Assembly (NCBI GenBank): GCA_913009875.1
Contig: CAJVYS010000022.1
Span: 1 to 34,840 of the forward strand
Reading direction: 5' to 3'
DNA length: 34,840 nt
From: an uncultured Gammaproteobacteria bacterium
GTDB taxonomy: Bacteria; Pseudomonadota; Gammaproteobacteria; SZUA-152
Position numbers and translations under genes: made by a program
Notes under the pieces: generated by a model
Told to the model about the DNA's origin: nothing
Databases searched by the model: none
Seen by the model: only the letters and a program-made list of their open reading frames with translations
Shown: one piece after another, positions 7,919 through 18,562 of the stretch
Numbering within the stretch: position 1 is the first letter of the stretch
Layout of the letters: every line of letters starts with the position of its first letter

Positions 7919-8260
7919 ATGAGCCTGATCACACTATCCGCCAGCGCCATCGAGCAGATCAAACAGTCCAGCCAGCAAGGCGACACCGAAGGCTTGGCAC
8001 TGCGCCTCGCGGCAAAAATAAATGCCGATGAAAGTATCGAATACGGTATGGGCTTCGATGAAGCCAGTGATGACGATGCCCAGGAAACCATCGACGGCAT
8101 CCATATCGCCATCGCCCCCAATTGTGTGGAACTGCTCAACGGCACACACCTGGACTATGTCGAACTGGAACCCGGCCAATATCACTTCATCTTCCTCAAT
8201 CCCAACGATCCCAACTACAAACCGGCCACCGAAGACGGTGTGCTTGACCAACCTTCCTGA
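7919..8260 (+). CDS. dsrR: DsrR, A-type scaffold-like protein without cluster cysteines
   Basis: DsrR is a small cytoplasmic protein with the IscA/SufA fold, needed for proper dsr expression or maturation in Allochromatium. The 113-residue sequence begins like an A-type carrier (ITLSASAIEQIKQ) and keeps the core. Where IscA has a Cys-Gly-Cys near the C-terminus it reads NPNDPNYK, so two of the three cluster cysteines are missing; the only cysteine is C69. This loss is the hallmark of DsrR. It follows dsrN by 79 bases containing a repeat arm and is 11 bases ahead of the kinase gene. Confidence 0.92.
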   Translation: MSLITLSASAIEQIKQSSQQGDTEGLALRLAAKINADESIEYGMGFDEASDDDAQETIDGIHIAIAPNCVELLNGTHLDYVELEPGQYHFIFLNPNDPNYKPATEDGVLDQPS

Positions 8261-8271
8261 GTACAGACCCG

Positions 8272-9912
8272 GTGCTGAAAGAACAACACCCGAGCACTGA
8301 ACCCCAGAGCGACAAAGAGCGCCGCCGTCACAAACGCTCGGCGGTCAACAGCGAACTGTTCGGCCCTCTGGCCGGACTGGTACTGGTACTGGTGTCCATC
8401 ACCCTGTTCGGTTTTGCCGGCCAGCACTGGCCATCACTGGCGGAGACCCTGCTGGTACTGCAAGTGCTGGCCGCCGCCAGCGGCCTGGCACTGATCGCCC
8501 TCACCCTGCAACGCATCAAGAGCCACCTGCTGCAGCCACTGGAACAACTGCGCGACTGGGCGCAAAAGATGCGCAGCGGCAATCTGTCGGCACGCGTGCC
8601 CCAGCCCCGTCACGGCGAGTTCGCCGCTCTCGCCCGCGACATCAATAACCTCGGTGAATCACTGCGCTCCCTGACCCGGGAAATGGACGATCGCGTCAAT
8701 CAACAAACCCTGCGCCTGCAGCGCAAAACGCGCTCGCTGGAAATCCTTTACGACGTGGCCGCGCGCAGTAACGCCGCGCAGGACCTGGATGAGCTGCTGA
8801 CGGTCTTTCTGCACACTCTCACCGAGATCGTCTACGCCCACGCCGGCACCGTGCGCCTGCTCACCGACGACAATCAGATGCGCCTGATCAGCAGTGTCGG
8901 CCTGGACGACGCCACCATCGAGGAAATCCGTCTGGTACCCATCGAGCGCTGCCTGTGCGCGCAGGAATTCGACCACAACATGATCGTCTGTCAGAACGAC
9001 CACAATCATTGCCCCAACGTGGTGAATGACCTTCTGTTCGCCGGTGACAAGCTGGAAAACATCGCCATCCCCCTGCGCTATCAGAATCGCACCCTCGGCA
9101 TCTACAACCTGTTCGTGGAGAAACTTGGCCTCGCCGACCGTGCCGACATTAAGGACATCCTCACCAATATCGGCCAACATCTCAGCATGGCCATCGCCAA
9201 ATCCCGCTGGGACGAGGAATCCAAACGCATGTCCATCATGCAGGAACGCACCATGTTGGCCCACGAGCTGCACGATTCACTGGCGCAGACCCTGGCCAGC
9301 CTGCGCTTCCGCGTCAGCGTGATTCAGCAGGCCTGTTACGCTGGCGATATCAGCAGCGCCAAGGCGGAAATCGACCAGCTCAGGGGCGGCCTGGACGAAG
9401 CCAACCTCGAACTACGTGAACTGCTCACCCACTTCCGCATCCGCATGGACAAGCGCGGCCTGATCCCGGCCATCGAAAACCTCGTTGAGCGTTTTAAGAA
9501 GGAGTGCGATATCCACATCTTCTTCCAGAACGAATGCCTGGACCTCAATCTGCCACCGGTACAGGAGATACACCTGCTGCACATCATCCAGGAATCGCTG
9601 GCCAACATCCGCAAACATAGCGGTGCGGAAAACGTGCGGGTACTGATTCGCTGTCAGCCCGAACAGATCTTTCATGTACTCATCGAGGACGATGGCCAGG
9701 GTATCGCCGACGAAATCTGCGACGGCCAGCCGGGTGAACACGTCGGCCTGTCCATCATGGAGGAACGTGCCGGGCGCATCGGCGCTATGCTGAACATCGA
9801 AAGCGACGTCGGCGAAGGCACACGGGTTGAATTAAAACTACACTACGGTCAGGATGACAATAGCGGCATGCAGGATATATTTAACCGGGAGGACAACCAT
9901 CCACCCCTGTGA
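8272..9912 (+). CDS. NarX-like sensor histidine kinase linked to dsr genes
   Basis: This membrane sensor kinase has 546 residues. It has two close transmembrane segments (about 30-50 and 59-80) joined by a loop of about eight residues, so it has no periplasmic ligand domain. A HAMP region (about 81-135), a coiled coil, a GAF-like domain (about 160-312) and a HisKA_3 domain follow, with H334 in HELHDSLAQTL. The ATP-binding domain contains N445 in ESLANIRKH and the G-boxes DDGQGIAD and GLSIMEERAG. The GAF region carries a cysteine group, C227, C229, C240 and C247, which could bind metal or sense redox (inference). The start is a GTG 11 bases after dsrR, with no strong Shine-Dalgarno sequence. 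The architecture resembles NarX/NarQ but without the nitrate-binding domain, so nitrate sensing should not be assumed. Confidence 0.85.
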   Translation: MLKEQHPSTEPQSDKERRRHKRSAVNSELFGPLAGLVLVLVSITLFGFAGQHWPSLAETLLVLQVLAAASGLALIALTLQRIKSHLLQPLEQLRDWAQKMRSGNLSARVPQPRHGEFAALARDINNLGESLRSLTREMDDRVNQQTLRLQRKTRSLEILYDVAARSNAAQDLDELLTVFLHTLTEIVYAHAGTVRLLTDDNQMRLISSVGLDDATIEEIRLVPIERCLCAQEFDHNMIVCQNDHNHCPNVVNDLLFAGDKLENIAIPLRYQNRTLGIYNLFVEKLGLADRADIKDILTNIGQHLSMAIAKSRWDEESKRMSIMQERTMLAHELHDSLAQTLASLRFRVSVIQQACYAGDISSAKAEIDQLRGGLDEANLELRELLTHFRIRMDKRGLIPAIENLVERFKKECDIHIFFQNECLDLNLPPVQEIHLLHIIQESLANIRKHSGAENVRVLIRCQPEQIFHVLIEDDGQGIADEICDGQPGEHVGLSIMEERAGRIGAMLNIESDVGEGTRVELKLHYGQDDNSGMQDIFNREDNHPPL

Positions 9913-9973
9913 TCATAACGCCCATTGTCACCCTGCAGCCTGCGTAATACGGATCACACTCACGGAGCATTCA

Positions 9974-10636
9974 ATGCGGGTTTTACTCATCGATGATCAC
10001 ACCCTGTTCCGGCTCGGCCTGAAAAACCTGTTGGAACGCAGCGGCATCGACGTCGTCGGCGCCGCCAGCACCGGCCACGAAGGCCTAAAGATCGTTCACG
10101 AAACCAACCCGGAGGTGATCCTGCTGGACATGCGTATGCCCGACATGGATGGCCTCAGCATACTGAAAAAGCTGCGTGAAAGCGGTGTCGAAGCCCCCAT
10201 CACCATGCTCACTACCAGCAGTGAGGAACGCGACCTGGTGGAATCCCTGCGCAACGGCGCACAGGGCTATCTACTCAAGGACATGGATCCGGAAGACTTG
10301 GTGGCCGCACTGCAGCGCATCGTCGATGGCGAAACCGTGGTCACCCCACAGCTGGCCGGCACCCTCGCGCGCGCCCTCACCGGCAAAATCGAAGAAGCAG
10401 AGGAAGAAAAAACACCACTGTCTGAGCTGACCCCGCGCGAAACCGAAATCATCGAACACCTCGCCGAAGGTCAAAGCAACAAGGTCATCGCCCGCGAACT
10501 CGGCATCACCGACGGTACCGTGAAACTGCACGTCAAGGCCATCCTGCGCAAACTCAACATCAGCTCGCGCGTGGAAGCCGCCGTCATCGCCGTGGAACAA
10601 GGCCTGGGCCGCCGCCGGCCTCCACCCCGGCGTTGA
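9974..10636 (+). CDS. NarL/LuxR-family response regulator
   Basis: This is the 220-residue partner of the preceding kinase. The receiver domain (1-120) shows the acidic pair D7-D8, the phosphoacceptor D52 in LLDMRMPDMDG, T80/T81 and K102. A linker rich in Glu (about 138-147) leads to a LuxR-type helix-turn-helix (about 150-210, LTPRETEIIEHLAEG to TVKLHVKAILRKL). The ATG at 9974 follows CGGAG (9963-9967) by 6 bases; a longer frame upstream lacks homology to the family. It probably activates or represses transcription of the nearby sulfur genes, but no target site was identified. The C-terminal RRRPPPRR tail is unusual. Confidence 0.92.
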   Translation: MRVLLIDDHTLFRLGLKNLLERSGIDVVGAASTGHEGLKIVHETNPEVILLDMRMPDMDGLSILKKLRESGVEAPITMLTTSSEERDLVESLRNGAQGYLLKDMDPEDLVAALQRIVDGETVVTPQLAGTLARALTGKIEEAEEEKTPLSELTPRETEIIEHLAEGQSNKVIARELGITDGTVKLHVKAILRKLNISSRVEAAVIAVEQGLGRRRPPPRR

Positions 10637-10673
10637 AAACAATTTTCCGTACCATATTCAAACGGAGCGCGTC

Positions 10674-11141
10674 ATGCGAAAAACCTACACCGACCTGGTC
10701 AACGAATGCCTGCCTCACATTCGCGAATTGTTTCCCTGGGATCTGCAAGAGGAGCTGGCCAACGGCAAGGAGCTGTTGCTGGTAGACGTCAGCGAGCCCT
10801 ACGAATATGCGCGCTATCATATCTCCGGCTCCATCAACGTGCCGCGCGGCATCCTCGAGGCCGCCTGTGACTGGGACTACGACGAGACCGTGCCGGAACT
10901 GGCGCACGACCGCAGTGCCGCCATCATCATCATCTGCCGCTCCGGCAACCGCAGTGCCCTGGCCGCCAACACCCTGCAGCAGATGGGCTTCAGCAACGTG
11001 CATTCGCTGAAGACCGGCCTGCGCGGCTGGAACGATTACGACCAGCCATTGGTGGATATCAACGACCAGCCTGTCGATGCCGACGATGCTGATGAAAGGA
11101 TGACCACCAAGCTGCGCCCGGAACAGATGTCACCGGCCTGA
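10674..11141 (+). CDS. Rhodanese-like sulfurtransferase
   Basis: This single-domain rhodanese has 155 residues. After an N-terminal helical part (1-30) it shows LLLVDVSEPYEYARYHI and the active-site loop CRSGNRS with catalytic C88. There is no signal peptide, so it is probably cytoplasmic. Rhodaneses of this kind carry persulfide sulfur, and in sulfur oxidisers they feed sulfur toward TusA, DsrE and DsrC. Its place 37 bases after the response regulator, with CGGAG (10663-10667) six bases before the ATG, suggests it belongs to the same unit. The C-terminal extension (about 125-155) is acidic and not recognised. Confidence 0.88.
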   Translation: MRKTYTDLVNECLPHIRELFPWDLQEELANGKELLLVDVSEPYEYARYHISGSINVPRGILEAACDWDYDETVPELAHDRSAAIIIICRSGNRSALAANTLQQMGFSNVHSLKTGLRGWNDYDQPLVDINDQPVDADDADERMTTKLRPEQMSPA

Positions 11142-11184
11142 ATCGATGTGATAAATCCGTGATATTTCCTGGCTAGCCAACCGC

Positions 11185-11213
11185 GTGGGCACATAAAACG
11201 TGCCCACCCTACG
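11185..11213. repeat. Solitary GTAGGGTGGGC-family hairpin
   Basis: GTGGGCAC (11185-11192) and GTGCCCAC (11200-11207) form a perfect 8-bp stem, followed by CCTACG. It matches the family at 7810-7876 and could also act as the transcript end after the rhodanese gene. The 500-base gap 11142-11642 holds this, the elements at 11262-11440, and no credible gene. Confidence 0.7.
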
Positions 11214-11261
11214 AGCCGCCAAATCGTCAACGAGGGCCAAACGGCATGGAAAGAAAGGTAG

Positions 11262-11404
11262 GTTGGGGTGAACGTTTTTTGTGAACCCCAACATGCGGGA
11301 GCAATGGCCACCAGCACCGAGGTTTTGTTGGGGTTCGCTCCTCGGCTTTGGCATCCTGCGTCACCCTACCTCCTGCATCCATGCAGTCGTCACCCCAACG
11401 CTAC
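11262..11404. repeat. GTTGGGGT palindromes with a 50-base element nested in one
   Basis: GTTGGGGT (11262-11269) pairs with ACCCCAAC (11285-11292). A second palindrome of the same family has GTTGGGGTTC near 11327 and CACCCCAAC near 11390. The 50 bases between (11341-11390, starting CTCGGCTTTGGC) are about 82% identical by hand count to 16554-16603 inside rlmD. The nested arrangement suggests one mobile repeat inserted in the loop of another. Confidence 0.75.
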
Positions 11405-11410
11405 CGCGTG

Positions 11411-11440
11411 GAGAAAATAGAGAAATATCTCGATTTTCTC
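11411..11440. repeat. AT-rich palindrome upstream of ettA
   Basis: The arms 11411-11423 (GAGAAAATAGAGA) and 11428-11440 are complementary over 13 bases with one mismatch and a 4-base loop. There is no T-run. It could be a regulator-binding site or an RNA hairpin. Confidence 0.55.
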
Positions 11441-11642
11441 TTGACGCCAAACAGGGTATCCACCTGGCTTGTTGGCTGCTTCACTCAAAACTCAAACATT
11501 TCTTGTAAGTATAAACAAAGCTCTATCAGCTTGCGCATCAACAAAGACGTGCCCGGCGACGCCGTAACGCCTTTACATCCCCCCATCCATTGCTTAACGT
11601 AGGCGGTCTTTTTTCATCCGCAGATCGAGCAAATAACCCGCC

Positions 11643-13310
<1,668 letters not shown>

Positions 13311-13351
13311 TCGGGTTCACCGCTGAGACACGGAGAGCGCCCCGAAACAGC

Positions 13352-13393
13352 AAACCGGAACACCACATGCAGCACAGGGTGTTCCGGTTTTTT
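13352..13393 (+). terminator. Rho-independent terminator of ettA
   Basis: The stem AACCGGAACACC (13353-13364) pairs perfectly with 13378-13389 around a 13-base loop. The right arm runs into six T (13388-13393). Just before it, 13316-13337 resembles one arm of the CACAGAG repeat. Confidence 0.85.
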
Positions 13394-13626
13394 CATGCGC
13401 TGCAAATCGCCCCTAACTATTTCCCCTTGCTTCCCCTTACGGACAGAGGGCATTAAGCACTGCCACACAACCAGAATTTCTTCACAAGAATAAATAAAAG
13501 ATATTTATGCAAAGAAAAATGCTGCAAAAACTTCCAGAATATGTGCTAAAGAATATAATGAATTAGGTTAGATTGTGTGAGGAACGAACCACAATCTGAA
13601 CCACTTGCTGGACAAGCAAACCCGGC

Positions 13627-13710
13627 AGGATGCGGTGAAGAATGAACCGCATCAATCGCGGTTGAAGTTTCTCGACTGATGCGGTTCGCAGGCTCACCAG
13701 CATCCTACAG
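13627..13710. repeat. Family A palindrome, left of vapBC
   Basis: This 84-base imperfect palindrome contains ATGAACCGCATCA on the left and TGATGCGGTTCGCAGG then CACCAGCATCCTACAG on the right. It is a direct copy of 14421-14502, and its right half matches the family A arms at 173-297. Within the ~526-base gap 13311-13836 the only other recognisable items are the ettA terminator and the vapBC promoter region. Confidence 0.85.
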
Positions 13711-13776
13711 ACAGGTTTGCGGGCGACTGCGCAGGCTACAAAACTGTACAAGGCCGAGCCCCCACTGACGCGATGT

Positions 13777-13826
13777 TTGACAGGGGGTATCGATGGATAT
13801 AGTGTAATACAAATAGCCTATCGATG
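13777..13826 (+). promoter_or_regulatory. Putative vapBC promoter with repeated TATCGATG boxes
   Basis: TTGACA (13777-13782) and TATAGT (13798-13803) are near-consensus -35 and -10 hexamers, but the spacer is only 15 bases. TATCGATG occurs at 13788-13795, between the hexamers, and again at 13819-13826, just before the ribosome-binding site. Antitoxins of this kind usually repress their own promoter, so these boxes are candidate operators (inference). Confidence 0.5.
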
Positions 13827-13836
13827 AGGTGCCGCC

Positions 13837-14043
13837 ATGCGAGCCGTAACCGTTTCCCCAAAATTTCAAGTGGTTATCCCAAAAGAAGTCCGTGAGTCCC
13901 TGGGAATTGTCGCTGGCCAAAAAATACAAATGTTGACCTATCGCAATCGCATCGAGTTGATCCCCATCAAGCCCATGAAGAAAATGAGGGGGCTTTTGAA
14001 AGGCATCGATACGGATGTGAAGCGAGATGAAGATCGCGTATGA
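13837..14043 (+). CDS. AbrB/MazE-type antitoxin (VapB)
   Basis: This 68-residue protein has a SpoVT/AbrB DNA-binding fold at the N-terminus (MRAVTVSPKFQVVIPKEVRE, then IELIPIK). The basic and acidic tail (about 48-68) is where such antitoxins wrap the toxin. GAGG (13826-13829) precedes the ATG by 7 bases. Its stop overlaps the toxin start (ATGA), the usual coupling of such pairs. The gene is visibly more AT-rich than its neighbours, which together with the flanking repeats suggests acquisition from elsewhere. Confidence 0.9.
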   Translation: MRAVTVSPKFQVVIPKEVRESLGIVAGQKIQMLTYRNRIELIPIKPMKKMRGLLKGIDTDVKRDEDRV

Positions 14044-14432
14044 ATGTCGTGGATTCTTCCGCTTGGCTGTCTTATTTTGCCGACGATGATAATGCAGCGG
14101 AATTTTCCCGCCCTATCGAGAAAATCGATAAGCTGCTTGTCCCAAGTATTACCATCACTGAAGTCTTCAAATGTATTTTTCATCAGCGTGGCGAAGATTT
14201 AGCCTTGGAATGTGTTGCCCATATGGAACAAGGTAAGGTTGTACCATTAGATAGTGCGTTGGCTATGGAGGCGGCACACTACGGTATTGAGCATAAGCTT
14301 CCGTTGTCAGACAGTATTATTTACGCAACAGCACGAAAATTTGATGCGCTTATATGGACGCAGGATTGTGATTTTGAATCACTAAAAGGCGTCAAGTATT
14401 TTGCCAAGAAAAAGCGCGCCAGGATGCGTTGA
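14040..14432 (+). CDS. PIN-domain ribonuclease toxin (VapC)
   Basis: VapC toxins are Mg-dependent endoribonucleases that cut tRNA or rRNA and stop translation unless bound by VapB. The 130-residue protein has the acidic residues of the PIN active site: D5 (NVVDSSAWL), E41 (TITEVFK), D91 (LSDSIIYATA) and D109 (TQDCDF). The set appears intact, so the toxin is probably functional. The last residues (ARMR) and the stop come from the flanking palindromic repeat at 14421-14502, so the C-terminus is repeat-derived. The target RNA cannot be told from the sequence. Confidence 0.92.
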   Translation: MNVVDSSAWLSYFADDDNAAEFSRPIEKIDKLLVPSITITEVFKCIFHQRGEDLALECVAHMEQGKVVPLDSALAMEAAHYGIEHKLPLSDSIIYATARKFDALIWTQDCDFESLKGVKYFAKKKRARMR

Positions 14433-14502
14433 AGAATGAACCGTATCAATCACAGCGGGGATCTCGACTGATGCGGTTCGCAGGCTCACCAGCATCCTAC
14501 AG
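14421..14502. repeat. Family A palindrome, right of vapBC
   Basis: This is a second copy in the same orientation as 13627-13710, identical in its last ~40 bases (from CTCGACTGATGCGG onward) and diverged in the middle. It overlaps the last four codons and the stop of vapC. Confidence 0.88.
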
Positions 14503-14505
14503 TGT

Positions 14506-14539
14506 GTAGCCTGGGTTGAGCTTGCGAAACCCGGGCTAC
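14506..14539. repeat. GTAGCC-GGCTAC palindrome
   Basis: GTAGCCTGGGTT (14506-14517) pairs with AACCCGGGCTAC (14528-14539) with one mismatch around a 10-base loop. It directly follows the family A copy, so two repeat families abut here. It may also serve as a transcript end for vapBC. Confidence 0.7.
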
Positions 14540-14588
14540 CCACAGATTCCACGCCATCACCCCACAAACCCACGGAACAAAAACAAAC

Positions 14589-15143
14589 ATGAGTCAACAA
14601 GAGGTTCGAATTGGTATCGTCACCGTGTCCGACCGCGCCAGCCGCGGCGAATATGAAGACCTGGGTGGCCCGGCCATCCGCGAATGGCTGGAAAAGGCCC
14701 TCACCACGCCCTGGCAGGCGGTGGCCCGGGTGGTGCCCGACGAGCAGGATCAGGTGGAGGCGGTGCTAAAGGCCCTGTGCGACGAGGAAGGCTGCTGTCT
14801 GGTGGTCACCACCGGCGGCACCGGCCCGGCGCCGCGCGACATTACCCCCGAGGCCACGGAGGCGGTGTGCGAAAAGATTCTCGATGGTTTCGGCGAGCAG
14901 ATGCGCACGGTGTCCCTGCAGTTCGTCCCCACCGCCATCCTCTCGCGGCAGATCGCCGGCATCCGCGGCCGTTCCCTGCTGATCAATCTGCCGGGCAAGC
15001 CCTCGGCCATCGCCGATTGTCTGGATGCGGTGTTCCCCGCCGTGCCCTACTGCATCGACCTCATCGAAGGGCCATACCTGGAGACCGACGACACAGTGCT
15101 CAAGGCCTTCCGTCCCAAGCATGCCCGCAAGCCGCCGGCCTGA
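14589..15143 (+). CDS. mogA: MogA, molybdopterin adenylyltransferase
   Basis: MogA adenylylates molybdopterin before molybdenum insertion in molybdenum cofactor synthesis. The 184-residue protein begins RIGIVTVSDRASRGEYEDLGG and contains the MPT-binding motif TTGGTGPAPRDITPEAT (about 75-91), both diagnostic of MogA/MoaB. Length and the C-terminal part (LPGKPSAIADCLDAVFPAVPYCIDLI) match MogA rather than the shorter MoaB. The ribosome-binding site is weak (CGGAA, about 13 bases upstream). It is convergent with the next gene, only 12 bases apart. Confidence 0.93.
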   Translation: MSQQEVRIGIVTVSDRASRGEYEDLGGPAIREWLEKALTTPWQAVARVVPDEQDQVEAVLKALCDEEGCCLVVTTGGTGPAPRDITPEATEAVCEKILDGFGEQMRTVSLQFVPTAILSRQIAGIRGRSLLINLPGKPSAIADCLDAVFPAVPYCIDLIEGPYLETDDTVLKAFRPKHARKPPA

Positions 15144-15155
15144 CGCCGCACCGGC

Positions 15156-15449
15156 TCAGTCCTCGATATCGTCCACCGAAAAGGCTCGCCCCTCCGGGCG
15201 CTGGTTCATATCCGTATAACCCAGGTCGTCGCGCTCGAGATCATCGAAGGCGCCGGACCAGTCCTCCGGCGGAGGAACGGACTCCAGGGCCAGCTCATCC
15301 CAGGTTTCAAAGTCCAGCTCATCCACTTCACCTTCGAAATACTGGATTTCAGCGGTGGCTTCATCGTCATCGATGGCGACAACACGGAACATCAGGCCAT
15401 TAAGGCCACGGTACCAGTTGCCGACCTCCGGGTTTGGGCTTTGCGCCAT
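15156..15449 (-). CDS. Small acidic protein, probably DUF6763
   Basis: This 97-residue protein is very acidic. Its N-terminal half, VGNWYRGLNGLMFRVVAIDDDEATAEIQYFEG in outline, looks like a small beta barrel, and the tail (GAFDDLERDDLGYTDMN) is Asp/Glu-rich. It resembles a conserved gammaproteobacterial family I recall as DUF6763, with no known function. I chose the ATG at 15449 over the longer frame because AGGAGGAG (15453-15460) lies just upstream. No motif for catalysis or membrane insertion is seen. Confidence 0.75.
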   Translation of the reverse strand: MAQSPNPEVGNWYRGLNGLMFRVVAIDDDEATAEIQYFEGEVDELDFETWDELALESVPPPEDWSGAFDDLERDDLGYTDMNQRPEGRAFSVDDIED

Positions 15450-15502
15450 GCGCTCCTCCTCGGTCAGTGTGTCGATGCATAGTCTCAAGGTCGTTATTCA
15501 GC

Positions 15503-15716
15503 TCACCACAGAGACACAGGGTTCACAGAGGAATTGGATGGTCATCTTGTGCGCACGGCGCACACTACACCTGCCCGTAGCGTACGCCGTGCGCATGATG
15601 GCCCTGAAATTGCTCGATGGCGAAAGAAATGGAATTTTGCCGCATTAACCCGTGCCTCCCCCCGATGTTCATCCCATTGATGCATTCTCTGTATTCTCTG
15701 TGCCTTTTGTGGTGAA
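15503..15716. repeat. CACAGAG inverted repeat with another palindrome nested inside
   Basis: The outer arms 15503-15532 (TCACCACAGAGACACAGG) and 15685-15716 are approximate complements. Inside, 15550-15568 and 15577-15595 are complementary with two mismatches over 19 bases (TGCGCACGGCG core) around an 8-base loop. This accounts for most of the gap 15450-15796 between the two minus-strand genes; no gene is seen there. Confidence 0.78.
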
Positions 15717-15796
15717 TAGCTACATCTCAAGATAGCACTGATTCGGGGGATGTGAATGGGGTATGGTGGGGCGGATTCCCCCTTCACCTCTGGGAA

Positions 15797-17236
<1,440 letters not shown>

Positions 17237-17270
17237 GGTATCTACATCACTTTTATCATCAGGATTTTTA

Positions 17271-17444
17271 GCCACAGAGACACAGAGGACACGGAGAATC
17301 AAAAGTCGTTCGTCATTCCGGACGAAGCGCAACGTAGACCCGGAATCCAGCAACACGCTTGAGGCAAGCACTGGATTCCGGCTTTCGGAATGACGTGATA
17401 GCTGCTGAAAATGTTTTTCTCCGTGTCCTCTGCGCCTCTGTGGC
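17271..17444. repeat. CACAGAG inverted repeat enclosing a CGTCATTCCGG palindrome
   Basis: The outer arms 17271-17298 and 17417-17444 match over 28 bases with two mismatches. They enclose a second, imperfect palindrome from 17311 (CGTCATTCCGG) to 17395, with inner arms ending CCGGAATCCAG (17340-17350) and CTGGATTCCGG (17371-17381). It fills the gap between cysM and rlmD, both on the minus strand. Confidence 0.85.
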
Positions 17445-17453
17445 AAAACGAAT

Positions 17454-18344
17454 TCAGGCAGGAAATACGTCCGTGGACAAGTAGCGATCACCGCGGTCGC
17501 AGATGATGGCGACGATGGCGGCGTTTTCCACCTGCTGTGACAGCCGCAGCGCGGCGGCCACGGCGCCGCCGGAGGAAACACCGGCGAAGATGCCCTCGCG
17601 CGCCGCCAGGGCGCGGGTGGTGTCTTCAGCGTCTTCCTGGGTGACGTCGATGACCCGGTCCACCCGCGAGGCCTCGAAGATCGCCGGCAGGTATTCCTCC
17701 GGCCAGCGGCGAATACCGGGGATAGAGGCGCCCTCGGCGGGCTGCACGCCAACGATTTCGATGGCCGGGTTTTGTTCTTTAAAGAAACGCGAGCAGCCCA
17801 TGATGGTACCGGTGGTTCCCATAGCGCTGACGAAGTGGGTGATAGCCCCATGGGTGTCACGCCAGATCTCCGGGGCAGTGCCCTCGTAGTGGGACAGCGG
17901 ATTGTCCGGGTTGGAGAACTGATCCAGCACCCGGCCCTTGCCCTCGGCCTCCATCTGCTTGGCCAGGTCACGTGCCCCCTCCATGCCCTCCTTGCGGCTC
18001 ACCAGGATGATCTCGGCGCCAAAGGCCTTCATGGCGCCGCGGCGCTCCACGCTCATGTGCTCGGGCATGATCAGCAGCATGCGATAGTCCTTGATGGCTG
18101 CAGCCATGGCCAGGGCAATACCGGTATTGCCGCTGGTGGCCTCGATGAGGGTATCACCAGGCTTGATCTCACCACGCGCCTCGGCGTGCTGAATCATGCT
18201 CAGGGCCGGGCGGTCTTTCACCGAACCGGCAGGATTGTTGCCCTCCAGCTTGACGAGTATCGTGTTGCCGTTGGCCACGGGCAGGCGCTGCAGGCGCACC
18301 AGCGGCGTATTGCCGACAAAGGACTCAATGGTTGGATAGTTCAT
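17454..18344 (-). CDS. cysM: CysM, cysteine synthase B
   Basis: CysM is a pyridoxal-phosphate enzyme making cysteine from O-acetylserine and sulfide, or S-sulfocysteine from thiosulfate. The 296-residue protein has K43 in GSVKDR for the cofactor Schiff base, the phosphate loop TSGNTG (70-75), and SSGGAVAAAL near 257. GIRRWP (210-215) and the ending ICDRGDRYLST favour CysM over CysK, and CysM-type thiosulfate use would suit a sulfur oxidiser (inference). I chose the ATG at 18344 over a GTG three codons upstream because GGGTG sits at good spacing. The 218-base gap to the divergent receptor gene must hold both promoters, but I could not place them. Confidence 0.94.
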   Translation of the reverse strand: MNYPTIESFVGNTPLVRLQRLPVANGNTILVKLEGNNPAGSVKDRPALSMIQHAEARGEIKPGDTLIEATSGNTGIALAMAAAIKDYRMLLIMPEHMSVERRGAMKAFGAEIILVSRKEGMEGARDLAKQMEAEGKGRVLDQFSNPDNPLSHYEGTAPEIWRDTHGAITHFVSAMGTTGTIMGCSRFFKEQNPAIEIVGVQPAEGASIPGIRRWPEEYLPAIFEASRVDRVIDVTQEDAEDTTRALAAREGIFAGVSSGGAVAAALRLSQQVENAAIVAIICDRGDRYLSTDVFPA

Positions 18345-18562
18345 GGCCGGCACCCGGGAATCTGACAGAAGGGGCTAATTTAATCCATCACCTGCACTTT
18401 GCAAAGCAGCAGCGAATAAATCGGGTCAGGCGCGGAGAGACATTTACGTGCCCCCTGTTAAAATGGTCAAAATTAATGGCACTATCGCCAACAGCAGCTA
18501 CCGGGAGGGATGTCCAAACAGCAGGCGGAAACGCCCACTCTCCGGACGTATTTGAGGCCAAC

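Noticed and set aside
8272-10636. Calling the kinase/regulator pair NarX/NarL (nitrate sensing)
   Set aside because: The kinase lacks the periplasmic nitrate-binding domain, and no nitrate respiration genes are nearby.
13627-14502. Possible CRISPR array from recurring short words
   Set aside because: Copies are few, unevenly spaced, palindromic and separated by genes; no spacer regularity and no cas genes.
17237-17971. N-terminal extension that would make RlmD 724 residues
   Set aside because: The extra part reads through a palindromic repeat and antisense to cysM; the TRAM domain starts right after the ATG at 17236.
18345-18562. Cobalamin or cyclic-di-GMP riboswitch before the TonB-dependent receptor
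   Set aside because: I looked for the B12-box and GEMM core words and did not find a convincing match; ligand cannot be inferred this way.
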